A DNA stretch of 64,000 bases, from contig NZ_FOHB01000006.1 in assembly GCF_900111375.1 (NCBI RefSeq), positions 1 through 64,000 of the forward strand, given 5' to 3'. Below the pieces are notes generated by a model, which made no database searches, had not been told where the DNA came from, and worked only from the letters and a program-made list of their open reading frames with translations. Position numbers and translations under genes: made by a program. Source of the stretch: Pedococcus cremeus (GTDB lineage Bacteria > Actinomycetota > Actinomycetes > Actinomycetales > Dermatophilaceae). Below, one piece after another: positions 58,316-64,000 of the stretch (positions within the stretch are counted from its first letter, which is position 1; every line of letters begins with the position of its first letter).

Positions 58316-58320
58316 ATTCT
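58315..58320 (+). promoter_or_regulatory. -10 element of marR-MFS operon (leaderless)
   Basis: TATTCT ends 7 nt before the GTG at 58328 and shares its first base with the palindrome. Confidence 0.55.
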
Positions 58321-58327
58321 CGGTCGG

Positions 58328-58801
58328 GTGACCGAGGACCTGACCGCGCTGGGCAACGACCTGCTGCGTGCCATCGCCCGCCTCAACCGGTGGGCGACCC
58401 GGCACGCCTCCTTCGACGTGCCCTACGCGCAGGCTCGCCTGCTGGCCCTGCTCGACGAGCTGGGCCCGGAGCGCGTCAGCGCGCTCGCCGAGGCCGACAA
58501 CTCGAGCCAGCCGACACTGACCACCCAGGTCCAGCGCCTGGAGGCAGCAGGCTGGGCCCGGCGTGAGGCCGACCCCGACGACGCCCGCGCGTCGCTCATC
58601 TCGCTGACCGAGCAGGGCCGGGCCGCCCTCGACGCGGTGCGGCACGCGCGCTACGCCGTGCTCGCCCCCGTGCTGGAGCAGCTGTCACCCGACGAGCAGG
58701 ACCACCTGCGCGACGCCGTGGCCCTGCTCCACCGCCTCGTCGAGGCCACGAGCCAGCCGTCACCCCTCCCCCCGCCGAACTCCCCCCTCCGGAAGGACTG
58801 A
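58328..58801 (+). CDS. MarR family transcriptional regulator
   Basis: The 157-aa winged-helix protein begins at GTG 58328 (VTEDLTALGNDLLRAIARLN). The HTH is around VSALAEADNSSQPTLTTQVQRLEAAGW and the wing around READPDDARASLISLTEQG, both canonical. It should repress the MFS gene 9 nt downstream and itself through the 58295-58315 palindrome. The ligand is not predictable. Confidence 0.93.
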   Translation: MTEDLTALGNDLLRAIARLNRWATRHASFDVPYAQARLLALLDELGPERVSALAEADNSSQPTLTTQVQRLEAAGWARREADPDDARASLISLTEQGRAALDAVRHARYAVLAPVLEQLSPDEQDHLRDAVALLHRLVEATSQPSPLPPPNSPLRKD

Positions 58802-58810
58802 GCCACCGTC

Positions 58811-60025
58811 ATGTGGAGACAGCCAAAGACCGTCTGGGCCGTCGCCTTCGCCTGCGTCATCGCGTTCATGGGCATCGGCCTCGTCGACCCCATCCTCAAG
58901 CCGATCGCCGACGAGCTCGGTGCCGGCCCCTCGCAGGTGTCCCTGCTCTTCACCAGCTACATGGCCATCATGGGCGTCGCCATGCTGGGCACCGGGTGGG
59001 TCTCGAGCCGGCTGGGCGGCAAGACCACCCTGCTGATCGGCCTGGCGATCATCATCGTCGGCGCCGGCCTCGCCGGCAGCCAGGACAGCGTGGGCGGCAT
59101 CGTCGCCTTCCGCGCGGTCTGGGGCCTCGGCAACGCCCTGTTCATCGCCACCGCGCTGACCATGATCGTCAAGGCCGCCAAGGGCTCCGTGGGCCAGGCG
59201 ATCATCCTCTACGAGGCCGCCCTGGGTCTCGGCATCGCGGCCGGGCCGCTGGTCGGCGGTGAGCTCGGCTCCGTGTCGTGGCGCTGGCCGTTCTACGGCG
59301 TCTCGGTGCTCATGCTCGTCGCCCTCGTGGCCACCAGCGTGCTGCTCCCCGCAACTCCGCGCGCCGAGGCACCGACGTCGATCACCGCGCCGCTCAAGGC
59401 CCTTCGCCACCGCGGTCTGCTCACCGCGGCCCTGACGTCGCTGTTCTACAACTTCGGGTTCTTCACCCTGCTGGCCTTCACGCCCTTCCCGCTCGACCTC
59501 TCCGCCCACGACGTCGGCCTGGTCTTCTTCGGCTGGGGCCTGCTGCTGGCCTTCACGTCGGTCGTCGTGGCCCCGATGGTGCAGCGCGCGGTCGGCACCT
59601 TCACCGGCATCGTCGGGGCGCTGCTGGGCTTCGCGGTGATCCTCGCCGCCATGGGCGTCTGGACCGAGCACAAGCCGGTGCTGATCGTCGGTGTGGTGCT
59701 GGCCGGCGCCTTCCTCGGCGTCAACAACACCCTCATCACCGAGACGGTCATGAAGGTCGCGCCGGTCGAGCGCGGGGTCGCGTCGGCGGCCTACAGCTTC
59801 GTCCGCTTCTCCGGCGGCGCGGTCGCCCCGTGGCTGGCCGGCCGGCTCGGCGAGCGCTCGCTGCACCTGCCGTTCTACGTCGGCGCGGGCGCGGTCGTGC
59901 TCGCGGTCGTCGTGCTCTCGACCGGCCGTCGGTTCGTCGCCGCCATCGACGCCCAGCCCGCTCACGGCGCCGAGCGCGTCGACTCCCGGGTGGAGGCCGA
60001 GGCGGTCACGGTCGGCGACAGCTGA
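58811..60025 (+). CDS. Major facilitator superfamily efflux transporter
   Basis: The 404-aa protein has 12 hydrophobic segments, opens FACVIAFMGIGLVDPILKPIAD and carries the DHA1-type motif A GWVSSRLGGKTTLLIG between helices 2 and 3 and motif C-like ALGLGIAAGPLVGGELG. It belongs to the drug:proton antiporter group and is controlled by the MarR gene immediately upstream. ATG 58811 matches the usual short N-terminus. The exported compound is unknown. Confidence 0.93.
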   Translation: MWRQPKTVWAVAFACVIAFMGIGLVDPILKPIADELGAGPSQVSLLFTSYMAIMGVAMLGTGWVSSRLGGKTTLLIGLAIIIVGAGLAGSQDSVGGIVAFRAVWGLGNALFIATALTMIVKAAKGSVGQAIILYEAALGLGIAAGPLVGGELGSVSWRWPFYGVSVLMLVALVATSVLLPATPRAEAPTSITAPLKALRHRGLLTAALTSLFYNFGFFTLLAFTPFPLDLSAHDVGLVFFGWGLLLAFTSVVVAPMVQRAVGTFTGIVGALLGFAVILAAMGVWTEHKPVLIVGVVLAGAFLGVNNTLITETVMKVAPVERGVASAAYSFVRFSGGAVAPWLAGRLGERSLHLPFYVGAGAVVLAVVVLSTGRRFVAAIDAQPAHGAERVDSRVEAEAVTVGDS

Positions 60026-60054
60026 CCTCCACCTCACCCCGGCCCACTGCCCTC

Positions 60055-60060
60055 TAGGCT
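60055..60060 (+). promoter_or_regulatory. -10 element of the HipA-like kinase operon (leaderless)
   Basis: TAGGCT ends 7 nt before GTG 60068. Confidence 0.5.
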
Positions 60061-60067
60061 GTCGGCC

Positions 60068-60832
60068 GTGCTCGAACAGATCACCGCGACCCGGTACGTC
60101 ACCCCCCTGCGGGAGGGCGGCTCACTGCCGGGCATCGTCGAGGGCGACGACTGCGGCACCTACGTGCTGAAGTTCCGCGGCGCCGGGCAGGGCGTGAAGG
60201 TCCTCGTGGCCGAGGTGGTCGTCGGCGAGCTCGCCCGGCGGCTCGGGCTGCGGGTCCCCCGGCTCGCCGTCGTCGACCTGCAGGCGCCGATCGCGCGCTA
60301 CGAGGCTGACGAGGAGGTGCAGGACCTGCTCAGCGCGAGCCTCGGGCTCAACCTCGGCATCGACTTCCTGCCGGGCTCGTTCGGCTACGACGGCTCTCGC
60401 CCACCCACGCCCCAGCAGGCCGCCGACATCGTGTGGCTCGACGCGCTGGTCGCCAACGTCGACCGCACCTGGGCCAACCCCAACCTGCTGGTGTGGCACG
60501 GCGAACCCTGGTGCATCGACCACGGCGCCGCCCTCTACTTCCACCACCAGTGGCCCAGCAGGGGCCCCGACCCCGACCGCTTCGCCCGCCAGCCCTACGA
60601 CGCCAGCCGGCACGTGCTGGCCGACGTGGCGGGCAGCGTCGACGACGCCCACGAGCGCCTGGCACCCCAGGTGACCGCCGACCTCCTCGACGAGGTGGCC
60701 GCTCAGGTGCCCGACGCCTGGCTGGAGGAGGCACCCGGCCTCGACTCCCCCGGCGCCGTGCGCGCGGCATACCGCGAGCACCTGCTCGCCCGCGTCGGCT
60801 CCACGACCTGGCTGCCGGCAGGCGCGCGATGA
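60068..60832 (+). CDS. HipA-like kinase
   Basis: The 254-aa protein has the C-terminal HipA-type kinase fold: GTYVLKFRGAGQGVKVLVAEVVVGELARR supplies the ATP-binding lysine (Lys38 region), WLDALVANVDRTWANPNLLVW the catalytic Asp and Asn, and PWCIDHG the metal-binding Asp. It lacks the N-terminal HipA domain and a HipB-type antitoxin gene, so it is a stand-alone kinase paired with DUF3037. The target is unknown. The stop overlaps the DUF3037 start (ATGA). Confidence 0.88.
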   Translation: MLEQITATRYVTPLREGGSLPGIVEGDDCGTYVLKFRGAGQGVKVLVAEVVVGELARRLGLRVPRLAVVDLQAPIARYEADEEVQDLLSASLGLNLGIDFLPGSFGYDGSRPPTPQQAADIVWLDALVANVDRTWANPNLLVWHGEPWCIDHGAALYFHHQWPSRGPDPDRFARQPYDASRHVLADVAGSVDDAHERLAPQVTADLLDEVAAQVPDAWLEEAPGLDSPGAVRAAYREHLLARVGSTTWLPAGAR

Positions 60833-61236
60833 CGGGTCACGGACCGCTGCAGGGCTACCAGTACGTCGTGCTGCGCTGCGTGCCCCGCGTGGAGCGGGAG
60901 GAGTTCCTCAACGTGGGCGTGGTGCTCTACAGCCAGGCCGCCGACTACCTCGAGGCCAGCTACACCGTCGACGAGGCACGGCTGCGCGCCTTCGCTCCCG
61001 ACCTCGACACCACCGAGGTCGCCGACGCGCTCGAGACGGTCTGCCGGGTGTGCCGCGGCGTCACCGGCGGCGGCCTGCCCGACCTCGGTGGGCTCGGCCG
61101 CCGCTTCGGCTGGCTCAGTGCACCGCGCAGCACCGTGGTGCAGCCCGGTCCGGTGCACGGGGGGCTCGCGGCCGACCCCGCCGCCGAGCTCGAGCGGCTC
61201 GTCGCACGGCTGGTCGGTCCGCCGGACCGCGGCTAG
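60829..61236 (+). CDS. DUF3037 family protein
   Basis: The 135-aa protein starts MTGHGPLQGYQYVVLRCVP and carries the DUF3037 signature VPRVEREEFLNVGVVLYSQA. DUF3037 genes are often next to HipA-like kinase genes, and here they overlap by 4 nt, so the two products probably act together; the biochemical role is not known. The -10 of the PEBP gene overlaps its stop codon. Confidence 0.85.
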   Translation: MTGHGPLQGYQYVVLRCVPRVEREEFLNVGVVLYSQAADYLEASYTVDEARLRAFAPDLDTTEVADALETVCRVCRGVTGGGLPDLGGLGRRFGWLSAPRSTVVQPGPVHGGLAADPAAELERLVARLVGPPDRG

Positions 61237-61239
61237 TGT
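61234..61239 (+). promoter_or_regulatory. -10 element of the PEBP gene (leaderless)
   Basis: TAGTGT overlaps the DUF3037 stop codon and ends 7 nt before ATG 61247. Confidence 0.5.
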
Positions 61240-61246
61240 CCCGAGC

Positions 61247-61780
61247 ATGAACCTCGACCGACCGCAACCGCCCAACCCCTACGACTTCCTCCCGCCGGTG
61301 CCGTCGTTCACGGTCACGAGCGACGCGTTCTCCGAAGGTGGCGAGGTGCCCTCCAAGCACGCCGTCGACGGCAGCAACGTCTCTCCGCAGCTGTCGTGGA
61401 TCGGCGCGCCCGAGGGGACCCGCGGCTACGCCGTCACCTGCTTCGACCCCGACGCGCCGACCCCGTCCGGCTTCTGGCACTGGACGGTGCTGAACATCCC
61501 CGCCGACGTCACCGAGCTGCCCGAGAACGCCGGCGCCGCCGGTGGGGCGAACCTGCCCGAGGGCGCCTTCCACGTGGTCAACGACTACGGCAAGAAGGCG
61601 TTCGGTGGCTGCGCGCCGCCGCCCGGCGACCGGCCGCACCGCTACTACTTCGTGGTGCACGCCCTGGACACCGACGACATGGGCCTCGACGACTCGGCCA
61701 CCGCCACCGCCGCGTCGTTCAACACCTGCATGCACACGCTGGGCCGCGCGCAGGTGATGGCGCACTACCAGAACGCCTGA
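61247..61780 (+). CDS. YbhB/YbcL-type phosphatidylethanolamine-binding protein (PEBP)
   Basis: The 177-aa protein has the bacterial PEBP pattern: DGSNVSPQLSWIGAPEGTRGYAVTCFDPDAPTPSGFWHWTVLNIP and DRPHRYYFVVHALDTDDM. The ligand pocket residues (Asp of DPDAPT, His of HWTV and PHRY) are present. No signal peptide. Its counterpart in M. tuberculosis is Rv2140c, a neighbour of the M20 peptidase there; here they are 17 kb apart. Function in bacteria is unclear, perhaps binding of small anions or lipid headgroups. Confidence 0.92.
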   Translation: MNLDRPQPPNPYDFLPPVPSFTVTSDAFSEGGEVPSKHAVDGSNVSPQLSWIGAPEGTRGYAVTCFDPDAPTPSGFWHWTVLNIPADVTELPENAGAAGGANLPEGAFHVVNDYGKKAFGGCAPPPGDRPHRYYFVVHALDTDDMGLDDSATATAASFNTCMHTLGRAQVMAHYQNA

Positions 61781-61794
61781 CCCGCACCGGCCAC

Positions 61795-61838
61795 CGCATG
61801 GCGGGGCGGAGCGCCCCGACGATCCGCCCCGCCATGTG
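61795..61838. terminator. Strong hairpin after the PEBP gene
   Basis: CATGGCGGGGCGGA (61797-61810) and its exact complement (61823-61836) enclose a 12-nt loop; two more outer pairs (one wobble) extend it to 16 bp. No T run follows. It insulates the ABC operon. Confidence 0.75.
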
Positions 61839-61848
61839 AACCGCTCAC
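61835..61848. promoter_or_regulatory. Possible LacI-type operator of the ABC importer
   Basis: GTGAAC-C-GCTCAC is a 13-bp near-palindrome resembling LacI-family operators and lies 45 bp upstream of the -10. It overlaps the hairpin end, so the evidence is weak. Confidence 0.35.
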
Positions 61849-61892
61849 CACATTGGGGGGTGCCCCTGCGCAAAACTTCCCGGTTTGCTCGG

Positions 61893-61898
61893 TAGGGT
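61893..61898 (+). promoter_or_regulatory. -10 element of the sugar ABC importer operon (leaderless)
   Basis: TAGGGT ends 7 nt before ATG 61906. Confidence 0.5.
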
Positions 61899-61905
61899 CC
61901 CCCGC

Positions 61906-62808
61906 ATGAGCGCAACAACGGTGGGGGCCGAGCGGCGCCGCGGATCCCTCATGGCCTTCGCCTACCTCGTGCCCGCGCTGGTCGTCTTCGCCGTCTTCAT
62001 CTTCTGGCCGCTGGGCAAGTCCGTCCTGCTGTCCGTCCAGGGCACCGACATCATCGGCAACCCCAGCGGCTTCGTCGGCTTCGTCAACTACACCAAGCTG
62101 TTCAGCGACCCCGACTTCCTCCAGGTGCTCTGGGTGACCTTCGCCTTCACGGTGCTCACGGTCTTCCCGAGCATCGCCATCGCACTCGTCATCGCCCTGC
62201 TGCTGCAGAGCCGGATCCGGGCGGTGCGGTTCTTCCGCACCGCCTTCGCCCTGCCGTTCGCCTTCTCCGTCGCCACGGCCTCGGTCATCTTCGGTGTGCT
62301 CTACAACCCGGCCTCCGGCGTGCTCAACGGCCTGCTGTCCTACATCGGCGTCGACAAGGTGCAGTGGCTCACCGACCCGGACCTCGCGATCTGGTCGGTG
62401 GCGGCCGCGACCGTGTGGATGCAGCTCGGCTACAACCTGCTCGTCATCTCCGCCGGCCTCGGCGCCCTGCCCGAGGACGTCCTCGAGGCAGCCCGGCTCG
62501 ACGGCGCCTCCGGCCTGCGCCTCCAGCGCTCGATCGTCATGCCGCTCATCACCCCACAGCTGTTCTTCCTGGTGGTCGTCGGCACGATCCACGCCCTGCA
62601 GAGCTTCGGGCAGATCAAGATCCTGACCGTCGGCGGGCCACAGGGCACGACGACCACGCTCGTGTACTCGATCTACGAGCAGGCCTTCGCCAACAACAAC
62701 TCCAACTACGGCTACGCCTCCGCACAGGCCATGGTGCTGCTGCTCATCGTGCTGGCGATCACCGCGGTCCAGTTCGGCGTGCTCGAGCGAAAGGTGTTCT
62801 ACCGATGA
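61906..62808 (+). CDS. Carbohydrate ABC transporter permease (UgpA/MalF-like)
   Basis: The 300-aa membrane protein has six hydrophobic segments and the binding-protein-dependent permease signature EDVLEAARLDGASGLRLQRSIVMPLITP, the EAA loop that docks on the ATPase. Sequence style is that of the UgpA/MalF class that imports sugars or glycerol 3-phosphate. The start at 61906 is leaderless by -10 spacing; an ATG in the upstream frame is less likely. The stop overlaps the next permease (ATGA). Confidence 0.93.
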   Translation: MSATTVGAERRRGSLMAFAYLVPALVVFAVFIFWPLGKSVLLSVQGTDIIGNPSGFVGFVNYTKLFSDPDFLQVLWVTFAFTVLTVFPSIAIALVIALLLQSRIRAVRFFRTAFALPFAFSVATASVIFGVLYNPASGVLNGLLSYIGVDKVQWLTDPDLAIWSVAAATVWMQLGYNLLVISAGLGALPEDVLEAARLDGASGLRLQRSIVMPLITPQLFFLVVVGTIHALQSFGQIKILTVGGPQGTTTTLVYSIYEQAFANNNSNYGYASAQAMVLLLIVLAITAVQFGVLERKVFYR

Positions 62809-63644
62809 GCAGGATCCGCACCGCCCGCGGACGGCAGAGCGGCATCGGCTCCTACGTCGTGCTCGGCCTGCTGTTCCTGGTCGTGCTCTTCCCCGTCTAC
62901 TACGGCCTCGTCGGCTCGTTCATGGGTGAGCGCGACACCAACTCGTTCCCGCCGGCCCTGTGGCCGGTCAGCGGCCTGCACCCCGAGAACTACGGCGACG
63001 CGCTCGGCATCATCCCGCTGGGCAACCAGTACCTCACCAGCGTGCTGCAGACCCTCGTCATCACGGCCGGCCAGATGGTCACCAGCGCCCTCGCGGCATA
63101 CGCGTTCGTGTTCCTGCCGCTGAGGTGGCGGGCGTTCTGGTTCGGGGTCTTCCTCAGCACGATGATGATCCCCTACGAGTCGATCATCATCCCCAACTAC
63201 CTGCTCATCTCGCAGTGGGGGCTGAAGGACACCATCGCCGGGCTCACGCTGCCGTTCCTGGCGACCGGCTTCGGCGCCTTCCTGCTGCGCCAGTCGTTCC
63301 TGTCCTTCCCGATGGAGCTGCGTGACGCCGCCCGCGTGGACGGCGCCGGTCACTTCCGGTTCCTCTTCTCGATCCTGCTGCCGCTCAGCCGACCCAGCCT
63401 CGCCGCGCTCGGCATCTGGTCGGCGCTGTCGGCCTGGAACATGTACTTCTGGCCGCTGCTCGCCACCGAGGACCCGCGCCACCAGACCATCCAGATCGGC
63501 ATCAGCCAGCTCCAGACCTCCGACGGAGACTCGCCGGGCATGGTTCTCGCCGGCGTGATGCTCGCCCTCTTCCCGACCCTGCTGCTCGTCATCTTCGGGC
63601 AGCGGTTCATCGTCCGCGGGCTCACCGCGGGTGCCGTCAAGTGA
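62805..63644 (+). CDS. Carbohydrate ABC transporter permease (UgpE/MalG-like)
   Basis: The 279-aa partner permease has six hydrophobic segments and the EAA loop FPMELRDAARVDGAGHFRFLFSILLPLSRPSL. It pairs with the preceding permease to form the membrane channel. The overlap of start and stop implies equal production. The binding protein gene follows by 23 nt; an ATPase is not in the window and may be shared (MsiK-type) or lie downstream. Confidence 0.93.
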   Translation: MSRIRTARGRQSGIGSYVVLGLLFLVVLFPVYYGLVGSFMGERDTNSFPPALWPVSGLHPENYGDALGIIPLGNQYLTSVLQTLVITAGQMVTSALAAYAFVFLPLRWRAFWFGVFLSTMMIPYESIIIPNYLLISQWGLKDTIAGLTLPFLATGFGAFLLRQSFLSFPMELRDAARVDGAGHFRFLFSILLPLSRPSLAALGIWSALSAWNMYFWPLLATEDPRHQTIQIGISQLQTSDGDSPGMVLAGVMLALFPTLLLVIFGQRFIVRGLTAGAVK

Positions 63645-63667
63645 CCGAAGTCAAAGGAGACCACGAC

Positions 63668-64000
63668 GTGTTCAGTTCAAGCAGGGGGACCAACCGGCTC
63701 CGGTATGCCGTACCCGCCGGCGTCGCATCGCTGTCCCTCCTCCTCGCCGCCTGCGGCGGCGACAGCTCCGGCGGCGAGGCCTCCGGCGCACCGGCGGCCG
63801 GGGCCCTCGACAAGGCCAGCGGCGTCACCACGGTGTCGTTCTGGCACGCGATGGACGGCAAGAACGCCGAGGTGCTGACCAAGCTGGTCAGCGACTTCAA
63901 CGCCGCGCACCAGGGCAAGATCGAGGTCAAGGCGACCTACGCCGGCAAGTACGACGACGCGATCACCAAGTACAAGGCCGCGATCCAGAGCAAGTCGACG
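63668..64000 (+). CDS. Extracellular solute-binding lipoprotein, family 1 (UgpB-like), N-terminal part
   Basis: From GTG 63668, 111 residues are visible before the window ends. A lipoprotein signal (LRYAVPAGVASLSLLLAAC) is followed by a Gly/Ser/Ala linker and then VTTVSFWHAMDGKNAEVLTKLV and KATYAGKYDDAITKYKAAI. FWHAM near the start of the mature domain and the AGKYDDAI-type motif resemble UgpB, the glycerol-3-phosphate binding protein, so that substrate class is a reasonable guess. AAGGAG stands 8 nt before the GTG. Confidence 0.85.
   Translation, partial: MFSSSRGTNRLRYAVPAGVASLSLLLAACGGDSSGGEASGAPAAGALDKASGVTTVSFWHAMDGKNAEVLTKLVSDFNAAHQGKIEVKATYAGKYDDAITKYKAAIQSKST

Noticed and set aside
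60068-61236. Classical HipBA toxin-antitoxin operon
   Set aside because: No HipB-like helix-turn-helix gene is present and the kinase lacks the N-terminal HipA domain; DUF3037 is not a HipB homologue.

Overview
The window is a very G+C-rich chromosomal segment from an actinomycete. It carries a complete bacterial Pup-proteasome gene set, a mycothiol gene (mshC), two F420-type (LLM) oxidoreductases and the actinobacterial trio DUF3090 / SCO1664-family / MSMEG_4193-family phosphatase. Gene order resembles the Mycobacterium tuberculosis region from about Rv2092c (helY) to Rv2141c. The absence of mycolate genes and the overall style suggest a member of the Micrococcales; the family level (for example Intrasporangiaceae) is only a guess. 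There are no insertion sequences, phage genes or CRISPR arrays, so this is mainly core genome.

Layout. (1) 1-409: 5' part of an HNH/DUF222 (13E12-type) gene on the minus strand behind a perfect LexA box. (2) 459-12096, mostly minus strand: pafA, two FKBP-type prolyl isomerases, pafB, pafC, a small membrane coiled-coil protein, tatA, tatC, a diacylglycerol-kinase-like lipid kinase and the helicase helY; a DUF3866 gene faces the other way. (3) 12174-16804, plus strand: two overlapping long coiled-coil genes (the second with a DivIVA-like N-terminus), an NAD-dependent epimerase and a 1-Cys peroxiredoxin preceded by striking inverted repeats. (4) 16832-27321: prcA, prcB, pup and dop (minus), an interrupting plus-strand block (esterase, divergent PRPP synthetase, DUF3054), a 57-aa gene, the proteasomal ATPase arc/mpa, trmI and a site-2-type protease. 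(5) 27381-44774: metH, an AddB-like nuclease, a HAD phosphatase, a PAC2 protein, mshC, SCO1664/DUF3090/phosphatase, corA, uppP, an LLM oxidoreductase, an aldo/keto reductase, an acidic protein, DUF5703, a sortase-substrate protein (LAFTG), an M20 peptidase and tRNA-Leu(GAG). (6) 44835-61780: a PP2C/SpoIIE phosphatase, a secreted M6 metalloprotease, ArfB and a DksA-like pair, a pre-ATP-grasp ligase, alanine dehydrogenase, an ATP-dependent DNA ligase, Bcp, DUF1295 plus a CFA-type methyltransferase, a second LLM oxidoreductase, MarR plus MFS, HipA-like kinase plus DUF3037, and PEBP. (7) 61906-64000: start of a carbohydrate (Ugp-like) ABC importer operon, cut by the window end.

How it works together. 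Pup is made ready by Dop (C-terminal GGQ to GGE), ligated to lysines by PafA, and pupylated proteins are unfolded by Arc and degraded by PrcAB. PafBC is the transcriptional activator of the LexA-independent DNA-damage response, and TatAC exports folded proteins. Stop/start overlaps show tight translational coupling (pafB-pafC, pup-prcB-prcA, the coiled-coil pair, the ABC permeases, HipA-DUF3037).

Two genome-style signals stand out. First, the octamer GTATGCCG/CGGCATAC occurs 35 times by eye, in all reading frames and in intergenic hairpins. Second, about twenty genes have a TANNNT or CANNNT hexamer only 6-8 nt before the start codon, which points to leaderless transcription.
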